Origin: an uncultured bacterium
Lineage (GTDB): Bacteria; Planctomycetota; UBA1135; GCA-002686595
NCBI GenBank assembly: GCA_902826945.1
Contig: CADEGS010000235.1
Span: forward strand, 1 to 6,672
DNA length: 6,672 bases
Direction of reading: 5' to 3'
The notes below the pieces were generated by a model. The model had not been told where the DNA came from, did not search any database, and was given only the letters and a program-made list of their open reading frames with translations. This document shows positions 1-5,659 of the stretch, piece after piece. The position numbers and the translations under genes were made by a program. How positions within the stretch are numbered: the first letter of the stretch is position 1; every line of letters starts with the position of its first letter.

Positions 1-110
1 TCGTGCGGGGCGAGCGTCTTCGGGGCGGCGTGCTTCCGTCGCTGCGCGACGATGGGGTCGCGCCTGCGGCGCGAGCGAGGCCTGCGGCGCTACGGCGCTG
101 CCGCGACCGG
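1..110. other. Left-edge stretch with no assignable gene
   Basis: No product can be recognised here on either strand. The third plus-strand frame is open from base 3 to a TGA at 135-137, so a convergent gene entering from the left could end there, but its Arg/Ala/Pro-rich translation matches no family I know and its third-position GC is unremarkable. Several other frames are also open, as expected at this GC content. An 11-base direct repeat, gcctgcggcgc, occurs at 62-72 and 80-90 with an 18-base period. I see no promoter or RNA gene. Confidence 0.4.
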
Positions 111-130
111 CCGCGGCCATGCGGCCGCGG
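111..130. terminator. Second GC hairpin beyond the lipoprotein gene
   Basis: A perfect 8-bp inverted repeat, ccgcggcc (111-118) and ggccgcgg (123-130), has a 4-base loop. It abuts the longer hairpin at 130-185, so a minus-strand transcript leaving the lipoprotein gene would meet two hairpins in tandem. There is no T-tract, so any terminator role is inferred from position and stem strength. At this GC content short palindromes also arise by chance. Confidence 0.35.
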
Positions 131-185
131 GCGCTGAGGCCCGTGTCCGAGACGCCGATGCGTCTCGGACACGGGCCTCAGCGCC
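130..185. terminator. Perfect 26-bp hairpin, probable bidirectional terminator
   Basis: Bases 130-155 are exactly complementary to 160-185 (26 of 26 pairs), with the 4-base loop cgat. The right arm contains the TGA stop of the lipoprotein gene (178-180 on the minus strand). By symmetry the left arm carries a TGA at 135-137 on the plus strand. The stem lies where a transcription terminator is expected. Neither side has a run of T, so this is not a textbook intrinsic terminator; it could act by stem stability alone, with Rho, or as a barrier to 3' exonucleases. Because the stop codon lies in the stem, a terminating ribosome would hold part of the stem open. Confidence 0.7.
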
Positions 186-1287
186 AGCGCGCCACGAACA
201 GGTTCGTCTCGCCCGGGCGCGTGCCGCCGCGGTTCGAGGCGAAGACGAGGTAGCGGCCGTCGGGGCTGAACATCGGGAAGGAGTCGAAGCCGTCGTAGGT
301 CGTGACGCGCTCCAGCCCCTCGCCGTCCACGCCGATCGCGTACAGGTCGAAGTTGCGCCCGCTCGGCGCGTGGTGGTTGGTCGAGAAGATCACGCGCCGG
401 TCGTCGGGGAAGAAGAACGGGGCGAAGCTGGCGCCCCCGAGCCGGGTGAGCTGGCGGCGGTTCCCGCCGTCGGCGTCCATCAGCACGAGCTCCATGCTCT
501 GCGGCCGGACCTTCCACTGCTCGAGCAGCGTGCGGTAGGTCGCGAGCTCCTGCTGCTCCGCGCCGGGCGTGAAGGCCGTGGCGCGGAACACCACGCTCGC
601 GCCGTCGTGGCTGAAGAAGGCGCCGCCGTCGTAGCCGGGGCGGTCGGTGAGCTGGCGCAGGTCGGAGCCGTCGAGGGCGCAGCTCCAGAGCTCGAGGTCG
701 CCGGAGCGCGTCGAGGTGAACACCATGCGGTCGCCGCGCGGCGACACGGTCGCCTCGGCGTCGTAGCCCCAGCTCGGCAGGAGGGCGCGCGTCTCGCCGC
801 TCTCCAGGTCGTGCAGCCACAGGTCGAACTCGGGGTGCACCTTCCAGGTGTAGCCCTGCGAGTGGTCGGGCGGCGGCGGGCAAGCCTCCATCGACGCCCG
901 CGTCGAGGCGAACACGACCTGCCGGTCGCCGGGCAGGAAGTAGGCGCAGGTCGTCGTCCCGCGCCCGTCGGAGACCTGCTCGAAGCGCACGCGCGTGCGC
1001 GCGTCCGCGGGCGCGTCGGGGTCCACGCCGCCGGTGACGAAGATGCGGTCGCAGGGGATCCCCTGCTCGGCGTTGGTGCGCTGCAGGACCAGGCGGTCGC
1101 CGGCGAAGCTCCAGTAGCCCTCGGCGTTCTCGCCGCCGGCGGTCACCTGCCACAGGCGGGCGAAGTGGACCTCGCCCTGCTGGATCAGCTCGTCGCACGG
1201 ACGCGCGCCGCGCAGCGGCGGCGCGTCCACGGCGACGCTCGCGCAGCTCGCGAGGAGGAGCGGGAAGAGGAGGAGGCGCTGGCGCAT
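178..1287 (-). CDS. TolB/PD40-type beta-propeller lipoprotein
   Basis: The product is a 369-residue exported lipoprotein. Residues 1-14 form a short signal peptide (MRQR then a Leu-rich core) ending in the lipobox L-A-S-C, with Cys15 the predicted lipidation site. Ala at +2 favours the outer membrane by the enterobacterial rule. The rest holds six PD40/WD40-like blade motifs near residues 59, 117, 181, 225, 292 and 340, for example FSPDGRYLVFASNRGG at 340-355, which predicts a six-bladed propeller like that of TolB. It is shorter than E. coli TolB and no N-terminal TolB domain is recognisable. No tol-pal genes are near, so it is probably a free-standing propeller of unknown ligand rather than TolB. 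An upstream in-frame ATG at 1297-1299 overlaps the likely -10 box, so the ATG at 1285-1287 is preferred; it also gives the more typical signal peptide. It lies 31 bases downstream of yidD. Its ligand or partner cannot be read from the sequence. Confidence 0.87.
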   Translation of the reverse strand: MRQRLLLFPLLLASCASVAVDAPPLRGARPCDELIQQGEVHFARLWQVTAGGENAEGYWSFAGDRLVLQRTNAEQGIPCDRIFVTGGVDPDAPADARTRVRFEQVSDGRGTTTCAYFLPGDRQVVFASTRASMEACPPPPDHSQGYTWKVHPEFDLWLHDLESGETRALLPSWGYDAEATVSPRGDRMVFTSTRSGDLELWSCALDGSDLRQLTDRPGYDGGAFFSHDGASVVFRATAFTPGAEQQELATYRTLLEQWKVRPQSMELVLMDADGGNRRQLTRLGGASFAPFFFPDDRRVIFSTNHHAPSGRNFDLYAIGVDGEGLERVTTYDGFDSFPMFSPDGRYLVFASNRGGTRPGETNLFVARWR

Positions 1288-1294
1288 GGGGCCC

Positions 1295-1300
1295 ACCATA
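1295..1300 (-). promoter_or_regulatory. -10-like TATGGT of the lipoprotein gene
   Basis: On the minus strand, TATGGT lies 7 bases before the preferred ATG, so transcription would begin at or next to the start codon. There is no Shine-Dalgarno sequence. An imperfect dyad, gcgcatgg (1282-1289) against ccat-a-gcgc (1296-1304), spans the hexamer and the start codon. I see no -35 box. The call rests mainly on the same arrangement recurring at other genes in the window. The gene may also be read through from rnpA-yidD. Confidence 0.45.
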
Positions 1301-1318
1301 GCGCGGCCCGGCGCGCGC

Positions 1319-1585
1319 TCAACCGTCGTCGCGCGCGCGCCAGGCGCCGCGCGGCGGCACGGGATCGTGCCCGCCGCGGGCGAACGGCTGGCAGCGCAGG
1401 AGGCGCCAGGCCGAGAGCGCGGTCCCCTTCAGCGCGCCGTGCACCAGGATGGCCTGCTGCGCGTAGGCGCTGCAGGTCGGGGAGAAGCGGCACGTCGGCG
1501 GCTTGAGCGGCGAGAGGAAGCGCCGGTAGAAGACGATCGGCAGCGTGCACAGCCGCCGCCAGGCGCGCGCCAGCGCGCCGCTCAC
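1319..1585 (-). CDS. yidD: Membrane protein insertion efficiency factor YidD
   Basis: This 88-residue protein is a typical full-length YidD. The family is a small membrane-associated factor that helps YidC and the Sec translocon insert inner-membrane proteins. The amphipathic N-terminus ([22 protein letters not shown]) leads into the family signature [11 protein letters not shown] (Cys32 and Cys38). The second signature follows, [14 protein letters not shown] (residues 64-77, with Cys65). The start is GTG at 1583-1585, sharing bases with the rnpA stop as GTGA, which implies translational coupling. The position after rnpA is the conserved one, but the next gene is a propeller lipoprotein rather than yidC. 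The last ten residues are a basic, low-complexity tail. Confidence 0.97.
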   Translation of the reverse strand: MSGALARAWRRLCTLPIVFYRRFLSPLKPPTCRFSPTCSAYAQQAILVHGALKGTALSAWRLLRCQPFARGGHDPVPPRGAWRARDDG

Positions 1586-1983
1586 GGCGCGACGCCGGCG
1601 TCCGGCGCGAGCTTGCGGCGCGCCCGCCAGGCGAGCGCGCAGAGCTCCGCGCGCGCCTCGGCGAGCCGCGGGTCGAGCCCGGCGCGCGCCGCGATCAGGA
1701 CCAGGTCGAGCCCCGCCGGCAGCCGCGCCCGCTCCAGGCGGAAGGCCTCGCGGAACACGCGCCGCACGCGGTTGCGCCGCACCGCGCGCTTCCAGCAGCG
1801 CTTGCCCACCGACAGGCCGAGGCGCGAGTAGGGGAGGCCGTTCGGTCGCGCGACGAGCACGAACACGTCCCCGCGCGCGCGCACGCCCTCGCGGTAGGCG
1901 GCGGCGAAGTCCGCGGCGCGGCGCAGGCGCGTCTCGCGCGGCAGGCGCGCGCCGTCCGCGCGCTCGGGGTCCGCGCCGTCCAT
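1582..1983 (-). CDS. rnpA: Ribonuclease P protein component
   Basis: The 133-residue protein subunit of RNase P binds the catalytic RNA and helps it cleave the 5' leader from pre-tRNAs. The family core is clear: [20 protein letters not shown] at residues 14-33, then [10 protein letters not shown], then the basic RNR helix [19 protein letters not shown] (64-82). [11 protein letters not shown] follows at 92-102. The first 12 or so residues are an acidic extension before the conserved LPRE start. The ATG at 1981-1983 is chosen because it is the nearest start before the conserved region and lies just after a -10-like box. There is no Shine-Dalgarno sequence. The gene is divergent from the neighbour at 2059, and ribosomal protein L34 (rpmH), its usual upstream partner, is absent here. 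Confidence 0.95.
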   Translation of the reverse strand: MDGADPERADGARLPRETRLRRAADFAAAYREGVRARGDVFVLVARPNGLPYSRLGLSVGKRCWKRAVRRNRVRRVFREAFRLERARLPAGLDLVLIAARAGLDPRLAEARAELCALAWRARRKLAPDAGVAP

Positions 1984-1993
1984 CGCGCGGACC

Positions 1994-2002
1994 AGACTAG
2001 CA
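1994..2002 (-). promoter_or_regulatory. Extended -10 promoter of rnpA (TGCTAGTCT)
   Basis: On the minus strand, TG-C-TAGTCT resembles an extended -10 element. Ten bases separate it from the rnpA ATG, so the mRNA leader would be only a few bases long, with no Shine-Dalgarno sequence. It mirrors the element serving the divergent gene at 2037-2045. The region where a -35 box would sit (about 2017-2022) is a plain run of alternating G and C. Confidence 0.5.
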
Positions 2003-2036
2003 GCCGGCCCCCGCCCGCGCGCGCGGCGGGCCGGGC

Positions 2037-2045
2037 TGGTAGGCT
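2037..2045 (+). promoter_or_regulatory. Extended -10 promoter of the ALDH-like gene (TGGTAGGCT)
   Basis: TG-G-TAGGCT lies 13 bases before the ATG at 2059, which predicts a leader of about seven bases. Those bases (ccgccgccgcgcc) contain no Shine-Dalgarno motif. No -35 box is visible. The expected -35 zone coincides with that of the divergent rnpA promoter, so the two promoters would compete for polymerase. Confidence 0.5.
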
Positions 2046-2058
2046 CCGCCGCCGCGCC

Positions 2059-3162
2059 ATGGAGCCGCAGAACTTCGTCGCGGGGGCCTGGCGCCCCTCC
2101 CGCGCGGCGGGCCGCTTCGTCGTGCGCGACCCGCTGGAGCCGGCGCGAGCGCTCGGCTCCTGGCCGCGCTCGGACGGCGAGGAGCTGGCGCTCGTGCGCG
2201 AGGCCTGGGAGCGGCCGCCGTCCTCCTGGCCGCTGGCCGAGCGCCGCGCGGCGCTCGCGCGCGCGGCGGCGCGCCTCGCCGCGGACGAGGCCTGCGCGGC
2301 GGCGTGCGCGGCGCGCCTGGCCCTGGGGAAGGACGAGTGGCACGCGCACGTGGAGGGGCTCGAGCCGCCCGTCGCGTACGCGCCGGGACGCGAGTCGCGC
2401 GAGGCCGTGTGCCTGGTCGCGCCGCACTGGAGCGAGCTCGTGCGCGGCCCGTGGCAGGCGCTCGCCGGCGCGCTGCTCGACGGACGGCGCGTGCTGCTCT
2501 TCGCCGACGAGCGCCTGCCCGCGGCGCCCGCGGCGCTCGTCGCGGCGCTGCTCGCGGAGGGCGTCCCCTCCGACGCGCTGGCGCTCCTGCACGGCGCGGA
2601 TGCCGGCCTGGTCGAGGAGGCGCTGGCGCTCCCCGGCGCGCGCGCGCTGGTCGCCTCCGGCGGCGCCTCGCGCCTGGGGCGCCTGCGCCGCGCCGCGCTG
2701 CGCCGCGGCGGCGCGCTCGAGCTGCGGCTCGCGCTCGTGCAGGGCGGCGAGCGCACGCTGGAGGCGAGCGACGACCTCGAGCGCGCGGCCTGCGAGGTCG
2801 CGCGCGACGCGTTCGGCCGCGCGCGCGCCCTCTCCGGCCAGCTCGGCGGCGCGCTCGCGCGCGTCGTGTGCCCCGAGCGGAGGCTGTCGCGCTTCACCGC
2901 GCTCCTCCTGGCGGAGCTGGAGCGCTCGCCCGACGTCGCGCGGCCGCTGCCCTTCGCGTCGGACGAGGAGGCGGGCGCCGCGCGCCGCGCGCGCGCGCTC
3001 GGGCTCGACGAGGGCGCCACGGCGATCTTCGACGCGACCCCTCTCGACGCGGCCGGACCCGCGCGCGCGCACGCGGCGGTCTTCACCAACGTCGAGCCGA
3101 CCATGGAGCTGGCGCGGCTCTCCGAGCCGGCGCCGGTGCTGCGCCTCCTGCGCGCCTCCTGA
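2059..3162 (+). CDS. Truncated, probably inactive aldehyde dehydrogenase-like protein
   Basis: This 367-residue product follows the aldehyde dehydrogenase (ALDH) superfamily order but is degenerate. The N-terminal NFVAGAW (5-11), the region around APHWSEL (121-127), GALLDGRRVLLFADERLP (137-154), LEL (220-222), SGQLGG (259-264) and TNVEPTMELARLSEPAPVLRLL (343-364) align by eye with FINGEW, PWNFP, GN.VV.K.SE..P, LELGGK, GQxC and the NV.PDM.I..EE.FGPVL region. The nucleophilic Cys of GQxC is Gly263, the oxyanion Asn of PWN is Ser125, and the cofactor-contacting Lys is Phe148; only the Glu of LELGGK may survive (Glu221). It stops just after the FGPVL-like point, so it lacks the final 80-100 residues of a usual ALDH of about 480. 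The frame is intact with consistent codon use, which favours a pseudoenzyme over a recently broken gene. Lying upstream of lat, it may descend from the aminoadipate-semialdehyde dehydrogenase of lysine catabolism. Its present role is unknown. Confidence 0.72.
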   Translation: MEPQNFVAGAWRPSRAAGRFVVRDPLEPARALGSWPRSDGEELALVREAWERPPSSWPLAERRAALARAAARLAADEACAAACAARLALGKDEWHAHVEGLEPPVAYAPGRESREAVCLVAPHWSELVRGPWQALAGALLDGRRVLLFADERLPAAPAALVAALLAEGVPSDALALLHGADAGLVEEALALPGARALVASGGASRLGRLRRAALRRGGALELRLALVQGGERTLEASDDLERAACEVARDAFGRARALSGQLGGALARVVCPERRLSRFTALLLAELERSPDVARPLPFASDEEAGAARRARALGLDEGATAIFDATPLDAAGPARAHAAVFTNVEPTMELARLSEPAPVLRLLRAS

Positions 3163-3164
3163 GG

Positions 3165-3186
3165 CCCGCGAGCGCGCCCTCGCGGG
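3165..3186 (+). terminator. Candidate terminator between the ALDH-like gene and lat
   Basis: Two bases after the TGA of the ALDH-like gene, cccgcgag (3165-3172) pairs perfectly with ctcgcggg (3179-3186) around a 6-base loop. The stem is followed by gttcc rather than a T-run. Its position before an independent promoter supports termination or attenuation, but the missing T-tract keeps confidence moderate. Confidence 0.5.
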
Positions 3187-3211
3187 GTTCCGGGACGGGA
3201 CGTTGGGCGGC

Positions 3212-3217
3212 TACAAT
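3212..3217 (+). promoter_or_regulatory. -10 box of the lat promoter (TACAAT)
   Basis: TACAAT matches the TATAAT consensus at five of six positions and stands out in very GC-rich sequence. The best -35 candidate is weak: ttccgg at 3188-3193 with an 18-base spacer, matching only the leading TT. A start site about seven bases downstream would give lat a leader of roughly 42 bases, which contains its ribosome binding site. Confidence 0.6.
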
Positions 3218-3254
3218 CCCCGGTCCAGAGGGTCTCGCGGCCCGCGACCCGATC

Positions 3255-3259
3255 GAGGA
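3255..3259 (+). promoter_or_regulatory. Ribosome binding site of lat (GAGGA)
   Basis: GAGGA lies six bases before the ATG at 3266, a near-ideal Shine-Dalgarno spacing. It fixes the start codon of lat even though the frame is open far upstream. It is the only clear Shine-Dalgarno sequence ahead of an independently started gene in this window. Confidence 0.8.
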
Positions 3260-3265
3260 TCCCCG

Positions 3266-4591
3266 ATGACCGACGCCAAGTCCGTGCACGAGACGCTCCG
3301 CCGCTTCCAGATGGTCGACGGCTTCGACCTGGTCGTCGACCTGGATCGCTCGCACGGGTCCTGGCTGGTCGATGCGCGCACCGGCGAGGAGTACCTCGAC
3401 GGCTTCACGTGCTTCGCCTCCTGGCCGGTCGGCTACAACCACCCGCTGCTGCGCGAGCCCGCCTTCGAGCAGGAGCTGCTGCGCGCGGCGCGCACGAAGC
3501 TCTCGAACTCGGACCTCTACACGCGCGAGATGGCCGACTTCGTGCGCGCCTTCGGCGAGCACGTGACCCCGCCGGGGTTCCCCTACCACTTCTGGGTCTC
3601 CGGCGGCGCGCTGGCGGTCGAGAACGCGCTCAAGACCGCCTTCGACTGGAAGGCGCGCAAGCTGGGCCGCACGAAGTTCTCGGACGACGTGAACGACCTG
3701 GTCGTGCTGCACTTCCGCCAGGCCTTCCACGGCCGCTCGGGCTACACGATGAGCCTGACGAACACCGTGCCCGACAAGGTCGGCCTGTTCCCGAAGTTCC
3801 CCTGGCCGCGCGTCCACAACCCGGCCATCGTCTTCGGGCCGCAGGGCGAGGTCGCAAACGACGTCGAGGCCGAGGAGGCGCGCGCGTACGCCGAGATCGA
3901 GGCCGCCTTCGCGCGCCACCCGGGCAAGGTCGCGGCGATCCTCATCGAGCCGATGCAGGGCGAGGGCGGCGACAACCACTTCCGCACCGAGTTCCTGGCC
4001 CGCCTGCGCCGCTACGCCGACGAGCAGGAGGCGCTGCTCGTCTTCGACGAGGTGCAGACCGGCTTCTTCGGCTCGGGCAAGCCCTGGCTGTGGATGCACC
4101 ACGGCGTCGCGCCCGACGTCGTCGCCTTCGGCAAGAAGACGCAGGTGTGCGGGATCTACGCCTCGCGCCGCCTGGACGAGGTCCCCGAGCACGTCTTCAA
4201 GCGCCAGAGCCGCATCAACTCCACCTGGGGCGGGAACCTGACCGACATGGTGCGCTGCCGGCGCTTCATCGAGATCATCCTGCGCGAGCGCCTGGCGGAG
4301 GCCGTCACGCACGTCGGCGAGCACTGCATGGCCGGGCTGCGCCGGATGGCGGCCGAGGAGGGCGCCTTCTCGAACGTGCGCGGGCGCGGCTCGCTGGTCG
4401 CCTTCACGATCGGCGACACGGCCGTGCGCGACCGCCTGATCAAGGCCCTCTACGCGCGCAAGGCGATCGTGCTGGCCTCGGGCCCGGTGTCGATCCGCCT
4501 GCGCCTGCCGTTCACGATGACGACCGCGGAGGTGGACGAGCTCCTGGCGCGACTGCGCAGCGCGCTGCCCGCGGCGGTCGCCGCGTCCTGA
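3266..4591 (+). CDS. lat: L-lysine 6-transaminase (lysine epsilon-aminotransferase)
   Basis: This 441-residue class III, PLP-dependent cytosolic enzyme moves the epsilon-amino group of L-lysine to 2-oxoglutarate, giving glutamate and 2-aminoadipate 6-semialdehyde, which cyclises to piperideine-6-carboxylate. From memory it closely follows Mycobacterium tuberculosis Rv3290c along its whole length. Shared blocks include KLSNSDLYT (78-86), VSGGALAVENALKTAFDWK (111-129), AFHGRSGYT (153-161), EPMQGEGGD (228-236), FDEVQTG (260-266), AFGKKTQVCG (287-296) and NSTWGGNLTDMVR (318-330). By that alignment Lys290 forms the PLP Schiff base, Asp261 contacts the pyridine nitrogen, Thr320 the phosphate, Arg157 the substrate, and Glu233 is the gating glutamate that separates this family from ornithine-type aminotransferases. 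The family feeds lysine catabolism, and antibiotic precursors in actinomycetes. The start is set by GAGGA six bases upstream. It follows the ALDH-like gene by 103 bases with its own promoter, and its stop is three bases from that of convergent rlmN. Confidence 0.96.
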   Translation: MTDAKSVHETLRRFQMVDGFDLVVDLDRSHGSWLVDARTGEEYLDGFTCFASWPVGYNHPLLREPAFEQELLRAARTKLSNSDLYTREMADFVRAFGEHVTPPGFPYHFWVSGGALAVENALKTAFDWKARKLGRTKFSDDVNDLVVLHFRQAFHGRSGYTMSLTNTVPDKVGLFPKFPWPRVHNPAIVFGPQGEVANDVEAEEARAYAEIEAAFARHPGKVAAILIEPMQGEGGDNHFRTEFLARLRRYADEQEALLVFDEVQTGFFGSGKPWLWMHHGVAPDVVAFGKKTQVCGIYASRRLDEVPEHVFKRQSRINSTWGGNLTDMVRCRRFIEIILRERLAEAVTHVGEHCMAGLRRMAAEEGAFSNVRGRGSLVAFTIGDTAVRDRLIKALYARKAIVLASGPVSIRLRLPFTMTTAEVDELLARLRSALPAAVAAS

Positions 4592-4599
4592 GGCTCAGG
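4587..4599. repeat. Palindrome spanning the two convergent stop codons
   Basis: cctgag (4587-4592) and ctcagg (4594-4599) are perfect inverted copies around one central base. Each contains one TGA stop, of lat (4589-4591) and of rlmN (4595-4597). It is too small to be a strong terminator alone. The stop-stop arrangement itself produces part of the symmetry. Confidence 0.5.
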
Positions 4600-5659
4600 C
4601 GACGGGCGGCCCGGAGGCGGCGCCCTCCGGCCGCGCGCGCTGGCGCAGCTGGCCGCAGGCCGCGTCGGCCTCGACCCCGCGCGACCAGCGCACGCGCGCC
4701 ACGACGCCGGCCTGCTCCAGGTCGCGGGCGAAGCGCTCGACCGTCTCCCGCTCGGGCCGGCGGAAGCGGTCGCCGGGCACGGGGTTGTAGGGGATCAGGT
4801 TGACCGTGGCGCGGCGCGCGCGCAGGCGCTCCGACAGCCGCCGCGCGTGACCCGGCGTGTCGTTGCGTCCGCCCAGCAGCACGACCTCGTAGGTCACCTC
4901 GCGGCCCGTGGCCTCGAACCAGTCGTCGCCGGCCGCCAGCACCTCCTCGACCGGCGTGCCGGCCATGGCCGGCACGAGCTCGTCGCGCTCGGCGTCGTCG
5001 GGCGTGTGCAGCGAGATCGCGAGCTGGAAGCGCGGCCGCGTGGGCGCGATGCGCCGCAGGCGCGCCGGGAAGCCGACGGTCGAGACCGTGACCTTGCGCG
5101 CGCCGAGGCCGAGCTCGTCGTGCACGACGTCGAGCGCCGCGCGCAGGCTCTCGAAGTTCAGGAGCGGCTCGCCGATGCCCATCACGACGCTGCGCCGCAG
5201 CGGTCCGAGCGCGCGCGCGCGCAGGAACTGCTCCAGGATCTCGGCGCTCGACAGGTTGCGCTCCAGCCCCGCGCGGCCCGAGGCGCAGAAGGGGCAGCCG
5301 ACCGGACAGCCGACCTGCGTCGAGACGCACACGGTCGCGCCGCCCTTCTCGGGCGAGGGCATGTGCACGGTCTCGACCGCGCCGCCCGCGCGCAGGCCGA
5401 TCAGGAGCTTGGTCGTGCCGTCCGCCGCGCGCGTGCGCGCCAGCTCCTCCCCGGCGAGGAGCGGCAGTTCGCGCGCCAGGCGTTCGCGCAGCGCGCGCGG
5501 CAGCGACGTCATCGCGTCGTAGGCCAGCACGCCGTTCGCGAGCAGCTCGCGGCGCACGACGCCGGCGTGGAACGGGCGACCGCCCAGGCGCACGACGAGC
5601 GCGCGCGCCTCCTCGGCCGGGAGGTCGAGGAAGGAGCGCGGGGCAGCGTCCGGGCTCAT
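4595..5659 (-). CDS. rlmN: Dual-specificity 23S rRNA/tRNA adenine-C2 methyltransferase RlmN
   Basis: This 354-residue radical SAM enzyme methylates C2 of A2503 in 23S rRNA (E. coli numbering) and, in characterised members, A37 of some tRNAs. The family layout is complete: an N-terminal helical domain with MTSLPRALR (50-58), then ADGTTKLLIGL (79-89), CVSTQVGCPVGCPFCASG (111-128), GIGEPLLN (161-168), VTVSTVGF (190-197), AISLHTPDDAERDELVP (214-230), NLIPYNP (287-293) and ACGQLR (334-339). Cys118, Cys122 and Cys125 ligate the 4Fe-4S cluster. Cys111 matches E. coli Cys118 and Cys335 matches the methyl-carrying Cys355, so both catalytic cysteines are present. GIGEP replaces the commoner GMGEP. The ATG at 5657-5659 shares bases with the upstream stop (ATGA), implying coupled translation with the DHH gene. 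Cfr-type enzymes share the core, but the N-terminal and central motifs look like RlmN. About 15 unconserved residues follow ACGQLR. Confidence 0.96.
   Translation of the reverse strand: MSPDAAPRSFLDLPAEEARALVVRLGGRPFHAGVVRRELLANGVLAYDAMTSLPRALRERLARELPLLAGEELARTRAADGTTKLLIGLRAGGAVETVHMPSPEKGGATVCVSTQVGCPVGCPFCASGRAGLERNLSSAEILEQFLRARALGPLRRSVVMGIGEPLLNFESLRAALDVVHDELGLGARKVTVSTVGFPARLRRIAPTRPRFQLAISLHTPDDAERDELVPAMAGTPVEEVLAAGDDWFEATGREVTYEVVLLGGRNDTPGHARRLSERLRARRATVNLIPYNPVPGDRFRRPERETVERFARDLEQAGVVARVRWSRGVEADAACGQLRQRARPEGAASGPPVA
4611..4630. terminator. Hairpin inside the rlmN 3' end, possible lat terminator
   Basis: ccggagg (4611-4617) pairs perfectly with cctccgg (4624-4630) around a 6-base loop, starting 19 bases past the lat stop and inside the last codons of rlmN. 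It has no T-run. It is the nearest stem able to stop lat transcripts before they run antisense through rlmN. Chance formation is plausible at this GC content. Confidence 0.3.

Larger units (their letters stand above)
1994..2045. repeat. Inverted repeat joining two divergent promoters
   Basis: The outer arms agactagcagcc (1994-2005) and ggctggtaggct (2034-2045) are inverted copies matching at 10 of 12 positions, and each contains one outward-facing extended -10 element. Inside them ccggccc (2004-2010) pairs exactly with gggccgg (2028-2034). The centre is alternating GC. The symmetry could reflect a shared operator or two similar promoter cores; the sequence cannot say which. Confidence 0.5.

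Noticed and set aside
1..120. Minus-strand frame from ATG at 118-120 running off the left edge, as the start of a further gene
   Set aside because: It has no Shine-Dalgarno sequence or TANNNT box, no recognisable motif, and only moderate third-position GC. Other frames are open as well.
970..1015. CG-alternating tracts here and elsewhere (such as 2015-2025 and 2994-2999) as Z-DNA or microsatellite features
   Set aside because: They are short and mostly in coding sequence, and are explained by the Arg/Ala codon choice of a very GC-rich genome.
52..1506. Long plus-strand open frame of 484 codons over the lipoprotein and yidD genes
   Set aside because: It is antisense to two recognisable genes. 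Its Arg/Ala/Glu-rich low-complexity translation is typical of shadow frames in GC-rich DNA.
1984..3104. Minus-strand open frames over the ALDH-like gene, one continuing in frame into rnpA as an N-terminal extension
   Set aside because: The translations are low-complexity Arg/Ala/Ser and lack any family motif. rnpA similarity begins only after the ATG at 1983, while the plus strand carries a recognisable ALDH pattern.
2600..3265. Open plus-strand frame running into lat, which would give a much longer N-terminus or a frameshift fusion with the ALDH-like gene
   Set aside because: lat family similarity starts just after the ATG at 3266, which has a well-placed GAGGA and an upstream TACAAT. The extension is low-complexity, and I saw no slippery heptamer at the ALDH-like stop.
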